Assembly: GCF_000344615.1 (NCBI RefSeq) | Contig: NZ_KB467826.1 | Location: 1-64,000, forward strand | Source: Janthinobacterium sp. CG3 | GTDB taxonomy: Bacteria > Pseudomonadota > Gammaproteobacteria > Burkholderiales > Burkholderiaceae_D | Reading direction: 5' to 3' | Length of the DNA: 64,000 bases | In this document: positions 51,501-60,631 of the stretch, in pieces | Layout of the letters: every line of letters begins with the position of its first letter | How positions within the stretch are numbered: the first letter of the stretch is position 1 | Position numbers and translations under genes: made by a program | Notes under the pieces: model-generated | Told to the model about the DNA's origin: nothing | Databases searched by the model: none | Seen by the model: the letters and a program-made list of their open reading frames with translations, nothing else

Positions 51501-52851
51501 GCCCTATAGCGAACGCACCGCGGCCAAGGCGGCCGGCGCCGAATGGGACAAGATGGCCAAGTCCTGGTACGCGGGTCCAAAGGCCGACCTTGCAAAGCTG
51601 GACAAGTGGAAGCCGGAAAATGTGCCGGCCGAGCAGGGACCGGCGATGACGCCAAGGGAAGAATTTGCCGATGCGCTGCGCTCGATTGGGTGCGTGGTCC
51701 CTGCCGGCAGCGAGCATCCCATCATGGACGGCACGAAGCGCCGCATCACTGTCGAGGGCGAGAAGTTCAGCGAAAAATCCGGGTCAGGCTTCTACGTCGG
51801 CCACATGGACGGCCATCCGGCCGGCTATATGAAGAACAACCGGACGGGCAACGACCTCACCTGGAAGGCCAAGGGCTACACGCTCGATCCGGAACAAAAG
51901 GCTTTGCTGGCCGCCCAGGCGGCCGAGAAGCTGCAGCAGCGCGAAGCCGAGCTGTCCAAGCAGCAGGAGCAGGCCGCCAAGCGGGTCGGCAAGGAGCTGG
52001 GCAAGCTGGTGCCGGTGACGGTGGCCACGCCGTACATGCAGGCCAAGGGCATCGAGCCGCATGCCGGCGCCCTGACCGACAAGGACGGCAAGAAGACGTA
52101 CCTGCCGGCCACCGATGTCGATGGCAAACAATGGACGACGCAGTACATCAAGGAGGACGGCACCAAGCGCTTCGCCAAGGACAGCAAGAAGGAAGGATGC
52201 TTCCACGTCGTCGGCGGCATGGACGAGCTGGCGAAGGCGCCGGCCATCGTCATCGGCGAAGGCTACGCCACCGCCGCCAGCCTGAAACAATCGCTCGGCT
52301 TTGCCACTGTATCGGCGTTCGACTCGGGCAACCTGGCCGCCGTGGCCCAGGCGTTGCACCAGAAGTTTCCGGACAAGCCGGTCGTGATTGCCGGCGACGA
52401 CGACCGGCACCTGGAAGTGACCCAGGGCGCCAATCCCGGCCGCAGCAAGGCCGAGGAAGCGGCCAAGCTGGTCGGCGGCAAGCTGATGATGCCGATCTTT
52501 GCGCCTGGCGAGAACAGCTATCCGGTCAACCTGGAACCAGTGACCCCAGACAAATACCGAGAACACCAGCGCACCGGCAAAGCCCTGAGCGACGAGCAGA
52601 CGGCGGCGCTGGCGCAGATGAAGCAGTTCACGGATTTCAACGACCTGGCGAACAAGAGCGCGCTCGGCATCGAAGGGATCGACCGCCAGGTGCGGTCTCT
52701 GGTCGATTCCGTCATCGAGAAGCACCAGGCGGCGCAGGCGCAGTCCGAGCAGCAGGAGCAGGATCACGGCGCCACCGTCGAGCCAGAGAAGGAGAAAAAG
52801 GCGCAGCAGGTCGAGGCGCCGAAGCGCCGCAGGGCCGCGAAGGTCGCGTAA
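48568..52851 (+). CDS. traC: TraC-type DNA primase with two zincin-like N-terminal domains (ArdC fusion)
   Basis: 1427 aa from a GTG at 48568 (RP4 TraC1 1061). Residues 1-205 contain a zinc-metallopeptidase motif HEVLGHFG (about 79-86). An ArdC-type region starts at an internal ATG (residue 207, nt 49186, SD GAGGTGAC) with LIEQLKQGTAPWQKPW and a second HELGHWTGH. Two DUF5710-like repeats (LIAVPYKEKEEAKALGAKW about 902; YLAVPYSERTAAKAAGAEW about 972) precede a Toprim primase with the EGYATA motif (about 1230). It primes the transferred strand; the shorter internal form would be TraC2-like. A near-OB (TTCAGCGGCTAAA) lies at 51129-51141. Confidence 0.88.
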   Translation: MALSIEQCKEMVLEFCSIYPVAAHVAFKIRNTQEELYGPEATKEKAGTILGAFCPERRQADFAASNFRDADEFKGTLRHEVLGHFGINTFTADEKAGVLTAIVEARDQPVLRGLWRKIDKLYEDRPERIRAEEVFAFTCEAIRPDRPVDPIQAEKSYREVCVERTRPMTERDLTNITSMVAQGMREQTREPQEHPWADYEMRRGDNMENEKKPFHETVAEKLIEQLKQGTAPWQKPWEPGEAGANMPVNPTTGKRYKGINALQLMSEGREDQRWMTYKQAAAVDAQVRKGEKGTPIQYWKFSEDQNKTDAAGKPILDNKGDPVKETVQLERPRVFFATVFNAEQIDGLPPQQPRPQQAWNAVERAEQILQASGATIRHGEHDRAFYRPSSDSIHLPEKDQFPTADNYYATALHELGHWTGHGTRLDRDLVHPFGSEGYAKEELRAEIASMILGDELGIGHDPEQHAAYVGSWIKALEDDPLEIFRAAADAEKIQEYVMGLEQKHEQELATSEALNVAVEQVLRYTDTSNIEDEQLAMVEARIYQVKSLGFATLQDVTGSDPTLFHETALTRLAPAFDLDNPAPATAYFEGLDHQALAREFADKAQELVQTERHQETVARTAVPDQTAAQQASEDRAEAWTLTRIEKDSLARALDGASEAQLKRVDKVLADMEPLSADNPFWQRNELPQDVAALADKIESAKELVTVRQADAIVAAARLDLVTGQAFGRERAGDGEAMDRDAEQNLGFTLPHDWTGGVQVQGNIKRYIDDSEWVVMPAANRGEKPEFWGVYAQLGDGTHQHLADRPTELQADELAERLAVIDARSTVSEHEKAAKLARVNEERVRRNPDSTDEDISAAKDARKNAEFAATTNDADLQRRIEFEERQRAQPAAPAEARQDAPKNLIAVPYKEKEEAKALGAKWDRKEQSWYVPQNVDPAPFAKWTQQPAQTAAGEAQARVTAADTPAVPKAAEGRVYLAVPYSERTAAKAAGAEWDKMAKSWYAGPKADLAKLDKWKPENVPAEQGPAMTPREEFADALRSIGCVVPAGSEHPIMDGTKRRITVEGEKFSEKSGSGFYVGHMDGHPAGYMKNNRTGNDLTWKAKGYTLDPEQKALLAAQAAEKLQQREAELSKQQEQAAKRVGKELGKLVPVTVATPYMQAKGIEPHAGALTDKDGKKTYLPATDVDGKQWTTQYIKEDGTKRFAKDSKKEGCFHVVGGMDELAKAPAIVIGEGYATAASLKQSLGFATVSAFDSGNLAAVAQALHQKFPDKPVVIAGDDDRHLEVTQGANPGRSKAEEAAKLVGGKLMMPIFAPGENSYPVNLEPVTPDKYREHQRTGKALSDEQTAALAQMKQFTDFNDLANKSALGIEGIDRQVRSLVDSVIEKHQAAQAQSEQQEQDHGATVEPEKEKKAQQVEAPKRRRAAKVA

Positions 52852-52857
52852 TCAATC

Positions 52858-52885
52858 GCCGGGCGGCCGCTACGACCCGCCCGGC
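52858..52885. terminator. Hairpin between traC and the ssb remnant
   Basis: GCCGGGCGG (52858-52866) and CCGCCCGGC (52877-52885) form a strong GC stem with a 10-base loop, just after the traC stop. No T-run follows, so termination is possible but not certain. Confidence 0.4.
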
Positions 52886-52905
52886 TCACCCACATGGAGA
52901 ACATC

Positions 52906-52971
52906 ATGGCATCCGTCAACAAAGTCGTCATCGTCGGCAACCTCAGCCGCGACCACGAAATCCGCTATCAT
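52906..52971 (+). pseudogene. ssb: Truncated single-stranded DNA-binding protein gene
   Basis: The first 22 codons read MASVNKVVIVGNLSRDHEIR then YH, the standard Ssb N-terminus. The gene is then cut by an IS21-like end and runs into a stop at 52986. The rest of the OB-fold is absent from the window. The plasmid therefore lacks a functional Ssb here unless another copy exists elsewhere. Confidence 0.9.
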
Positions 52972-53065
52972 TTGCAGATAGCGTGAGCACACCTATCGTC
53001 ATTTGCAGTTATCGTGAGCCGGAATTGGCGTCGAATGCGAGCACGGCCACTTTCAAACGCGAGCC
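52972..53065 (+). mobile_element. Orphan IS21-like terminal segment that interrupts ssb
   Basis: TTTGCAGATAGCGTGAGCAC, then ATTTGCAGTTATCGTGAGCC, TCGAATGCGAGCACGGCCAC and TTTCAAACGCGAGCC occur in the same order as in the ends of the 10552-11967 cassette. The outermost GCTACA is missing. It is one end of a related element whose other parts are gone. Confidence 0.75.
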
Positions 53066-53108
53066 CGGCGAGACCGGGCGATTTTTATAACCAAGAAAAA
53101 CCGAACAC

Positions 53109-53229
53109 ATGCCATTTTTAGACTGGGTGAACAAGAATCAAGCGAAGGAGACCACTCGGGAGGTTCCCTATCACTTGCTCAAACAGGAGTCCGTCCACGG
53201 GGACGTATCTGGTGCCAGTGCCGACAACC
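53109..53229 (+). pseudogene. 5' fragment of an unidentified gene (possibly a DNA methyltransferase)
   Basis: About 40 codons, MPFLDWVNKNQAKETTREVP followed by YHLLKQESVHGD, cut by the IS6 copy at 53230. The (M)PFLDWVNKxQA start and YHLLK pattern recall the N-terminus of some site-specific adenine methyltransferases of type III systems. That identification is from memory and weak. Only the beginning is present. Confidence 0.4.
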
Positions 53230-54053
53230 GGTTCTGTCGCGTTGTTGATCAAACGGCGGAAATTGGCCGAAAACGGAGCTGCTCCCCTCAAACTGGACGG
53301 ACCACTCCTGCCATCGCAGAAAATTGGTCGGCGAACGACATCGCCTCAGCGCCGTCGATCTCGAACTGACCTTTGCGGATCATGTGCATCAGCTCTATTC
53401 CAGCCAGCACCGAACTGGCGGACCGGAACGATTTGAAGTTGAGCATGGGCCTGGTCATCCGCTTGATGGCGCGATGGTCCTGCTCGACGATGTTGTTGAG
53501 GTATTTGACTTGGCGCACCATAATCTGGACGTCGCGACCAGCGTTGACCTCGTCGATCGCCGCCTTGTTGGCACCGCTCTTGTCCATCGCGATCTTGTCG
53601 GGATCGCCGTTCGCCCCCATCGCCTTTTCGAAGAAGCGCTTCGCTGCAGCCATGTCGCGCTTGGCTGTCAACAGGAAGTCGACGGTCTTACCCTGCTTGT
53701 CGACAGCGCGGTAGAGGTATTTCCAGACCCCTTTGACCTTGATATAGGTCTCATCCATTCGCCAGCTGCCACCGACCGGGCGCTTGTGTTTCCGGGCCAT
53801 CTTTTCGATGAGCGGCAGGAAACGAACCGCCCACCGGTTGATCGACGAATGGTCGACCGACACGCCGCGCTCTTCCATCATCTCCTCGAGGTGCCGGTAA
53901 CTCAGCGGGTAGGCTGCATACCAACGGATGCAGACCAGGATCACATCGATAGGAAAGCGTATCCCTTTGAAATTGATCATATCGATTCGTCATGAGTTCG
54001 GGCGCCGCAGTTTACCTGATTGGTCAGTTGACGTTCGCTAATGCGACAGAACC
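53230..54053 (-). mobile_element. IS6-family insertion sequence, copy 2 (complete)
   Basis: 824 bp with terminal inverted repeats GGTTCTGTCGC at both ends. It interrupts an IS4-type transposase gene on its right and a gene fragment on its left. The 8-bp flanks (CGACAACC and CTTGAAGG) do not match, so no target duplication survives, as often with IS6 rearrangements. Confidence 0.93.
53288..53980 (-). CDS. IS6-family transposase (copy 2)
   Basis: 230 aa, differing from the copy at 58233 by one residue (Ile for Met at position 7) as far as I can see. DDE residues in RMDETYIKVKG, AMDKSGANKA and EQDHRAIK are intact, so it is expected to be active. Confidence 0.94.
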   Translation of the reverse strand: MINFKGIRFPIDVILVCIRWYAAYPLSYRHLEEMMEERGVSVDHSSINRWAVRFLPLIEKMARKHKRPVGGSWRMDETYIKVKGVWKYLYRAVDKQGKTVDFLLTAKRDMAAAKRFFEKAMGANGDPDKIAMDKSGANKAAIDEVNAGRDVQIMVRQVKYLNNIVEQDHRAIKRMTRPMLNFKSFRSASSVLAGIELMHMIRKGQFEIDGAEAMSFADQFSAMAGVVRPV

Positions 54054-54959
54054 CTTGAAGGCCTCCTCGATGCGCCAGCGTTGGTGGTACAGGTCGCCGA
54101 ACACGCTGGCCGGAAAGCGTATGACGTCGAACAGATTGGTCATCAGCACGCGCACCTTGCCGGTCGAGGCGACGTGGCGGACCAGGCGCACAGTTTGCCG
54201 CGCTGGTGGGCACTCGTAGTCGGTGCAGTCGCGTCGGTCTGGCGCTTTTAGCGTGACCACGGCTTCGGCCAAGCCACTGCGCAGGAACTCGCGCACGCAG
54301 GCGAAGCCGGCGTTGCCGGCGCGCTCGACACGCATGCAGAAACCGACGCCGCGCTGGCTCAGCGCGGCAGGCAACCAGCGGCACGGGTAGCCGCGGTCCA
54401 TGAGCAGCAGGTCGCCGGGACCGAGCCGGTCGAGATGCTGGAAGAGCATCTGGCGCTCATTCTCGTGGACGCTATGAAGCGAAGCGGCCAGCATCATTTC
54501 GGCGCCGGGCAGAAACAGGCCGAAGGCGATTTGGTCGGCGCTGGCCGGGTTGGCCACGGTGCTGGCGCGCAGTCCGAAGCGTAAGGTCGAGGCGTCGGCC
54601 GCGACCAGGCGCAGGCCATGCCAGCGCGGCACGAAGCCGGCGCCGTCGGCGCGCGCGACCAGCCAGTCGTTGAGAGACGGAATGGCGGTGGCGGCGAGCT
54701 TGGCGCGGGCGCGCGAGAACGCGCGTTCGGAAACGTGGTGCACCAGTTGCGCCTGCTGTTCGAGGTGGCCGAAGAACTCGCCAAGCTCAGCGCGCACACT
54801 CTTACGCATACCGCCGAGCATGGCGGCCAGCAGGCAGGGCAAAGGTAGCTTGCGTTCTCGGCAAAATGCGTTTGGATGGTCGGCATGGCGGGCCTGGGCA
54901 TGGAATTGGGGCGATTGCAGGTGTTGCGCAAATGCGGCATACAGGGAAGACAAAGACAT
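54054..54959 (-). pseudogene. IS4-type transposase, 3' end removed by IS6 copy 2
   Basis: Starts MSLSSLYAAFAQHLQSPQFH (ATG 54959; a longer frame runs upstream without signal). Keeps DDE features of the IS4 group: VAADASTLRFG, LLLMDRGYPCRW and the YHQRWRIEEAFK signature with the catalytic Glu. The coding sequence ends at the IS6 right end (54053) just after EEAFKG, so the C-terminus is missing. Likely inactive. Confidence 0.8.
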
Positions 54960-55256
54960 GGCGGCCAATGAGGTCAAAAAGACCCTATTGGCCGCCGCCC
55001 TGCCGCCGCGAAAAGACCCGCATCCGCAGGGCGGCGGCCGCGCGAAGCGGCTCATTTGTCAACAATTATTTGAAGGTGGCGCTTTGTTTTGAGTTCGGGT
55101 TGCGCTTAAGTCCGGTAGATTGGGCCGCTTGGGGGTGTAAGCCGGAACCGCCGAAAATTCCGCCAGAGCAGGCTGTATGAGCACATAAGGAAGGCGAGGG
55201 AAACGGAAAAAATAGTACGCTAAGCTTTCAACACTCGTTTTCTGTGGGCTCCAAGG
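54960..55256. other. IS4-type left-end region and MCP downstream sequence
   Basis: About 300 bp without a supported gene. The outer end of the IS4-type element should lie in the TTTGTCAACAATTATTTGAA area (about 55056-55090), but its inverted-repeat partner is lost, so the boundary cannot be fixed. Confidence 0.4.
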
Positions 55257-57002
55257 TTAGAACTGCTCCCATTCCTCGTTCGTACCTGACGGCGCGTTCC
55301 CGATCTTTCTGAGGGGCGCACTACTGTCTGCTGCGATTCTGACCGGACTCGGTTTCTTGCGGAGCGGCTTGATAATGCCGTGCGCGGCTGCTGCACGTTG
55401 CGGTTTGGCGGTCGGCGCCGCTGCTGTCATCTGCAAGCCATCCAACTTGAATACGCTAACCACTTCCGCTAGATTGCAGGCCTGTTCCTGCAACGATTCG
55501 GCCGCTGCTGCTGCTTCCTCCACCAGTGCCGCATTCTGTTGCGTCACGGTGTCCATCTCGGTAATGGCTTGATTGATCTGATTGATGCCCGCTTCCTGCT
55601 CGCGGCTGGCAGCAGTGATCTCACCCATTATGTCGGTCACCCGCTTGACGCTGGCGACGATCTCGTCCATCGTCGTGCCAGCCTGACTGACCAATTTGCT
55701 GCCGGCATCGACTTTTTCGACCGAATCGCCGATCAGCGTCTTGATTTCCTTGGCGGCGGCGGCCGAGCGTTGCGCCAAGTTGCGCACTTCGGATGCCACC
55801 ACCGCAAAGCCGCGTCCCTGTTCGCCGGCGCGCGCCGCTTCGACCGCCGCGTTCAGCGCCAGAATATTGGTCTGGAACGCGATGCCGTCGATCACGCCGA
55901 TGATGTCGACGATCTTCTTGGACGATTCGTTGATCGAGCTCATGGTGTCGACCACTTGCGATACGACTGTACCGCCTTTGACCGCCACGTCCGACGCGGA
56001 GATGGCCAACTGATTGGCCTGGCGCGCGTTGTCGCTGTTTTGCTTGACGGTGGAAGTCAGTTCTTCCATCGAGGAGGCGGTTTCCTCCAGTGAACTGGCT
56101 TGCTGTTCGGTGCGCGATGACAGGTCCAGGTTGCCGGACGCGATCTGACTGGACGCCGTAGCGATGGCGTCGGTGCCACTGCGCACTTGGCCGACAATAT
56201 TGGCGATGCTGTCGCGCATGGTCTTAATCCCATGCAGCAAGCTCGAGTTGTCACTCCCCTTGAGCTCAATCGACACCGTCAGATCGCCTTCGGCGATGCG
56301 GCGGGTGATACCGGCTGCATAATCCGGTTCGCCGCCGAGCTGTTTTAACAGGCCGCGTCCAATCACGACGCCGACCGCCAGCAAGATGCCACCCAGGATT
56401 AGCGAAGCGAGCGAAAAATTTAGCACCCTGTTCCAGATCGTCGCATCAACCGTATCGATATACACACCCGAGCCAATGATCCAGCCCCAAGGCGCGAACC
56501 CCTTCACGTATGACACCTTCTGTACCGGTTTGTCACTGCCTTGCTTGGGCCACATGTAGAACACGAAGCCGGCGTTGGAAGCCTTAACAATCTTCACAAA
56601 TTCGACAAACAGATGCTTGCCGGTCGGATCCTTGTTGTCGCTCAAGTCCTTGCCTTCCAGATCCGGCTTGATTGGATGCATCAGCATGGTTGGATGCATG
56701 TCGTTGATCCAGAAATATTCGGTGTCGCTGTAACGTAGGCCCTTGATGCTGTCCATCGCCTTCTGCTGCGCTTCCTGCTGCGGCAGCACGCCTTTGGCGG
56801 CCTGTGTGTTGTAATACTCGAGAATGCCGTATGCGGTTTCCACCGCTTGGCGCACATTGCTTTGTCTTTCGTTCAGAATCAGTGTCCGTTCCGAATACAG
56901 GAACAGCGCGGTCAGGACCACGATGCCGATGATCGCGTTCATGGTGAGCAGGCCGAGTTTTTTGGCAATGCTTATGGATTGGATGCGTGATGAGTTCAAC
57001 AT
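55257..57002 (-). CDS. Methyl-accepting chemotaxis protein with sCache-type sensor
   Basis: 581 aa. TM1 about 17-37 ([20 protein letters not shown]); periplasmic single-Cache_2-like domain about 40-190 ([40 protein letters not shown]); TM2 about 195-215; HAMP about 215-270; cytoplasmic signalling domain with the hairpin tip [20 protein letters not shown] and [20 protein letters not shown]. The C-terminus ends EEWEQF, similar to the pentapeptide that tethers CheR/CheB. It pairs with the CheW gene upstream on the same strand. Ligand unknown; Cache_2 receptors often sense small carboxylates. Confidence 0.94.
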   Translation of the reverse strand: MLNSSRIQSISIAKKLGLLTMNAIIGIVVLTALFLYSERTLILNERQSNVRQAVETAYGILEYYNTQAAKGVLPQQEAQQKAMDSIKGLRYSDTEYFWINDMHPTMLMHPIKPDLEGKDLSDNKDPTGKHLFVEFVKIVKASNAGFVFYMWPKQGSDKPVQKVSYVKGFAPWGWIIGSGVYIDTVDATIWNRVLNFSLASLILGGILLAVGVVIGRGLLKQLGGEPDYAAGITRRIAEGDLTVSIELKGSDNSSLLHGIKTMRDSIANIVGQVRSGTDAIATASSQIASGNLDLSSRTEQQASSLEETASSMEELTSTVKQNSDNARQANQLAISASDVAVKGGTVVSQVVDTMSSINESSKKIVDIIGVIDGIAFQTNILALNAAVEAARAGEQGRGFAVVASEVRNLAQRSAAAAKEIKTLIGDSVEKVDAGSKLVSQAGTTMDEIVASVKRVTDIMGEITAASREQEAGINQINQAITEMDTVTQQNAALVEEAAAAAESLQEQACNLAEVVSVFKLDGLQMTAAAPTAKPQRAAAAHGIIKPLRKKPSPVRIAADSSAPLRKIGNAPSGTNEEWEQF

Positions 57003-57126
57003 AATGGCCTGTCTATGGTTCGTGTAGGTGGTTACTTGTCCATCGTCTTACTAGTGTTGCTATAAGCTGCCGGCCCGATTTGTCTTACAGCCAGCGCAAG
57101 CAGCGCGAGCCTTCAACGAACCTAGC

Positions 57127-57627
57127 TCAGGCAGCCAGCTTGTCGATTAGTCCGATTTCCGAACTCGACATCAGTTTGCCGATATCGACCAAGATCAGCA
57201 TGCGTTGGTCCAGCGTACCCAAGCCGATCAGGTAGTCGGTATCGAGTGCGCCGCCCATCTCCGGCGCCGGTTTGATTTGCTCGGCGGTGAGCGTAATCAC
57301 ATCTGATACGCTGTCGACCACCATACCCATCACGCGTCCCGCGATGTTGAGAATGATGACCACCGTGAATTGGTCGTAGGTTGGGTCGCCAAGATTGAAC
57401 TTGATGCGCATGTCGATGATCGGCGCGATGACGCCGCGCAGGTTGACCACGCCTTTGATAAAGGCGGGCGCATTGGCGATGCGGGTGACGGCATCATAGC
57501 CGCGCAGCTCCTGCACTTTTTGAATGTCGATGCCGTACTCTTCGTCGCCCAGAGTAAAGGCGAGGAATTCCAGTGCGGCGAGTGCCGTACCGGCAGTCTT
57601 GATTTCGGGCGCTGTGGCAAACATCAT
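57127..57627 (-). CDS. cheW: CheW chemotaxis adaptor
   Basis: 166 aa from the ATG at 57627 (SD AGGAAC); starts [13 protein letters not shown]. The CheW fold has [40 protein letters not shown] and [20 protein letters not shown]. It couples MCPs to CheA kinase. It lies upstream of the MCP gene in the same orientation. No cheA is present, so the pair must plug into a chromosomal pathway. Confidence 0.94.
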   Translation of the reverse strand: MMFATAPEIKTAGTALAALEFLAFTLGDEEYGIDIQKVQELRGYDAVTRIANAPAFIKGVVNLRGVIAPIIDMRIKFNLGDPTYDQFTVVIILNIAGRVMGMVVDSVSDVITLTAEQIKPAPEMGGALDTDYLIGLGTLDQRMLILVDIGKLMSSSEIGLIDKLAA

Positions 57628-58159
57628 TGTTCCTATCATTGAGGGTGATTGGTTTGAAAAATTTCGTGCTGGTGATCGCTACGCACCTGCGGGCGGGTCA
57701 TGTATTGATATAGCAAGAGCAGTTCGAGTTCGAGTCTGCAAATCAATCGTTTACATCGATTCAGGCTCGGCGCTGACGGTGTCGTGGCGGGGCCGCGCGT
57801 CGAAGCCCAACCCGGCTCTGTGGGAATTCGAATTCGTATGAGACTGCCCATCCACCGCATGGCAGTTCTCCTGTGCTGCATTTGCATTGAACACTCGATG
57901 GCACGCGCCCATAGTCGAGGCAAGCGAAAGTTCAACGGGTGCTATAACGTGATAAATGCCGCCGGTTTGGGCCGAAGGATTAAGTGCTGATCGCGGGGGG
58001 GGGCAACATCATTTGCAATGTCCCTAACAAATCGATTTGTTAAGCTTTGAGCGACATGCTGGTTTAGGCGCGACGCTTTGCGCGTAAAGTTCATTGAATA
58101 TACACTAGAAGTTACCCATGGAACACATTCTTTACGGAATCATGAGGGTGATGCTGAGG
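57628..58159. other. Gene-free stretch between cheW and IS6 copy 3
   Basis: About 530 bp without a supported gene. It should contain the cheW-MCP promoter on the minus strand. A run of nine Gs lies near 57998. Nothing else readable. Confidence 0.45.
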
Positions 58160-58983
58160 GGTTCTGTCGCATTAGCGAACGTCAACTGACCAATCAGGTA
58201 AACTGCGGCGCCCGAACTCATGACGAATCGATATGATCAATTTCAAAGGGATGCGCTTTCCTATCGATGTGATCCTGGTCTGCATCCGTTGGTATGCAGC
58301 CTACCCGCTGAGTTACCGGCACCTCGAGGAGATGATGGAAGAGCGCGGCGTGTCGGTCGACCATTCGTCGATCAACCGGTGGGCGGTTCGTTTCCTGCCG
58401 CTCATCGAAAAGATGGCCCGGAAACACAAGCGCCCGGTCGGTGGCAGCTGGCGAATGGATGAGACCTATATCAAGGTCAAAGGGGTCTGGAAATACCTCT
58501 ACCGCGCTGTCGACAAGCAGGGTAAGACCGTCGACTTCCTGTTGACAGCCAAGCGCGACATGGCTGCAGCGAAGCGCTTCTTCGAAAAGGCGATGGGGGC
58601 GAACGGCGATCCCGACAAGATCGCGATGGACAAGAGCGGTGCCAACAAGGCGGCGATCGACGAGGTCAACGCTGGTCGCGACGTCCAGATTATGGTGCGC
58701 CAAGTCAAATACCTCAACAACATCGTCGAGCAGGACCATCGCGCCATCAAGCGGATGACCAGGCCCATGCTCAACTTCAAATCGTTCCGGTCCGCCAGTT
58801 CGGTGCTGGCTGGAATAGAGCTGATGCACATGATCCGCAAAGGTCAGTTCGAGATCGACGGCGCTGAGGCGATGTCGTTCGCCGACCAATTTTCTGCGAT
58901 GGCAGGAGTGGTCCGTCCAGTTTGAGGGGAGCAGCTCCGTTTTCGGCCAATTTCCGCCGTTTGATCAACAACGCGACAGAACC
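58160..58983 (+). mobile_element. IS6-family insertion sequence, copy 3 (complete)
   Basis: 824 bp, left end GGTTCTGTCGCATTAGCGAA, right end inverted GGTTCTGTCGCGTTGTTGAT. Opposite orientation to copy 2, bracketing 54054-58159. Flanks TGCTGAGG and AGGCATCG do not match. It truncates the phage-type gene on its right. Confidence 0.94.
58233..58925 (+). CDS. IS6-family transposase (copy 3)
   Basis: 230 aa, full length, DDE residues intact, essentially the same protein as copy 2. The two near-identical inverted copies can recombine to invert the segment between them, or form cointegrates. Confidence 0.94.
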   Translation: MINFKGMRFPIDVILVCIRWYAAYPLSYRHLEEMMEERGVSVDHSSINRWAVRFLPLIEKMARKHKRPVGGSWRMDETYIKVKGVWKYLYRAVDKQGKTVDFLLTAKRDMAAAKRFFEKAMGANGDPDKIAMDKSGANKAAIDEVNAGRDVQIMVRQVKYLNNIVEQDHRAIKRMTRPMLNFKSFRSASSVLAGIELMHMIRKGQFEIDGAEAMSFADQFSAMAGVVRPV

Positions 58984-60265
58984 AGGCATCGTCGCGCCCC
59001 AAGAGGTGCACTATCTGCAAGCGCAGGCGGCCGGTACCGGCGCGCTGCAATCGGGCGACGGCACGAAGGTGGGCGACACGCGCGCCGCGTTGAACAACAC
59101 GATGTCGAAAGTGATGGTCGGCTGGGGCAAGCTCTTTGCGATGGCCGAGCTGGCCAACCGCCGCGTGACGTTCATCGCGGCGTACCGCACCGCCGTCGAG
59201 CAAGGCATGGCCGACCCGGCGCGCTTTGCACAGGAATCGGTATCGCAAACCCAGGGCACCTACAACCCCGGCAACAAGCCGGTCTGGGCGCGCGGTGCGC
59301 TAGGCGGGCTGGCCCTGACGTTCAAGCAATATTCGATTGCCTACGTCGAGCTGCTGTCGCGGATGGCGTTTGCTGGACTGCCTGGATCGCCGGAGCGCGC
59401 GGCCGGCCGGCGCGGCGCTCTGTACATGCTGGCGGTCCTGTTCCTGATGTCGGGGGCCGATGGCCTGCCCTTCGAACAAGACCTGGAGGACGTCATTGAC
59501 GGCATCTTGCAGCGGATGGGATTCAACTTTTCCAGCAAGCGTGCCAAGCAAGCCTTCCTTACCGACGTGTTGGGCGAAGGCGGCGCAGACTTCGCGCTCA
59601 AGGGAATCTCCAGTTTGCCGGGTATGCCGATCGACGTCGCCGGACGCTTCGGCATGGGCAACCTGATCCCCGCCACCGGGTTGTTCACGAAAAAAGAATC
59701 CTACGCAAACGATATCGGCGAGCTGGCTGGCCCCGCCGCCGACCTGGCCAAGCGCACGTTCAACGGCGCCGGCAAGGCGCTCGGCGGCGACCTGGCCGGC
59801 GCGGCGCTGGAGCTGTCGCCAGTATCGGTTCGCAATCTGACCAAGGGCGTCGACATGCTGGCCAGCGGCGCGTACAAGGACAGCCGCGGCTACAAGGTCA
59901 ACGACGTAACGGCGATCGAGGGCGCCATGAAGATCGTGGGCTTCCAGCCGAACAGCACGGCAGCGATTCAGGACGCCAAGGGCCAGGCGCTCAACATGAT
60001 TACCCAGAACCGGATGCGCTCGGCACAGATCCAAGAGCATTGGGCGCAGGGGCTGGCCGTCGGCGACAAAAACACGGTGCAGCAGGCCCGGGAAATGCGC
60101 GACGACTGGAACGCCAAAAATCCGGAGGCGCCCATCAAGGTCAGTATGCCGGCGGTGATCAAGCGTGTTCGGGCGATGCACCAGGACGTGCTGATGCGCA
60201 CGCTGAAAACGGCGCCGAAAGCCATGAAGGCGGCCGTGCGGGAGGAATTGGCCCAAACGCGTTAA
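58984..60265 (+). pseudogene. 3' part of a phage-type polyvalent protein gene (PLxRFG-domain-like)
   Basis: About 426 codons open from the IS6 end to a TAA at 60263-60265. Contains LTFKQYSIAYVELLSRMAFA, YMLAVLFLMSGADGLPFEQD, PGMPIDVAGRFGMGNLIPAT and a basic helical C-terminus. The PIDVAGRFGMGN segment fits the PLxRFG-type C-terminal domain of giant phage and element polyvalent proteins. The N-terminal majority is missing, so it is a truncated remnant. Confidence 0.7.
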
Positions 60266-60273
60266 GGCAATGC

Positions 60274-60302
60274 GGCCCCATTCTGTTCGGGGTCGTTTTG
60301 TT
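60274..60302 (+). terminator. Possible terminator after the polyvalent-protein remnant
   Basis: GGCCCC (60274-60279) and GGGGTC (60289-60294) pair with a nine-base loop, followed by GTTTTGTT. Plausible Rho-independent terminator. Confidence 0.55.
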
Positions 60303-60344
60303 AAAAGGTTTGCACGGATCGGTTGGCTTGACATCCTCCCCGCC

Positions 60345-60626
60345 CTAAAGGACGGGGATTCCTACGGCGCTGCGCGATGATTTGCGAGTCGCTTCGGTGG
60401 GTTCCTGCTTCATCGAGCGGCCTGACTGCGCCGACTCTCCACAGGCTAACAAGCGATATCCTCGCTCTAAAACATTGATCGCGCCGACGACATCGGCATT
60501 ATTTTCGTAGCCACAATCGACGCACAAAAACGTTGCCTGCGTAAGCCGATTGTCTTTCGATATATGGCCGCAGCACGGGCAAGTGCGACTGGTGTTGTGC
60601 GGCGGTACAGCAAGCAACATGCCGCC
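60345..60626 (-). pseudogene. TnpB C-terminal fragment, left copy
   Basis: About 90 codons: LLAVPPHNTSRTCPCCGHIS with the four-Cys zinc finger (CPCC ... CVDC) and NADVVGAINVLERGYR containing the last RuvC aspartate. The two copies differ at a few residues (e.g. RLTQAT versus RQTQAK). Too short to be active. Confidence 0.8.
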
Positions 60627-60631
60627 GCAAG

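Noticed and set aside
54550-55092. Plus-strand open frame opposite the IS4-type transposase
   Set aside because: Antisense shadow; Arg/Ala-rich composition and no motif.
53230-58983. Standard composite transposon with target duplication
   Set aside because: The outer 8-bp flanks of IS6 copies 2 and 3 do not match in either orientation, so a simple single insertion is not supported.
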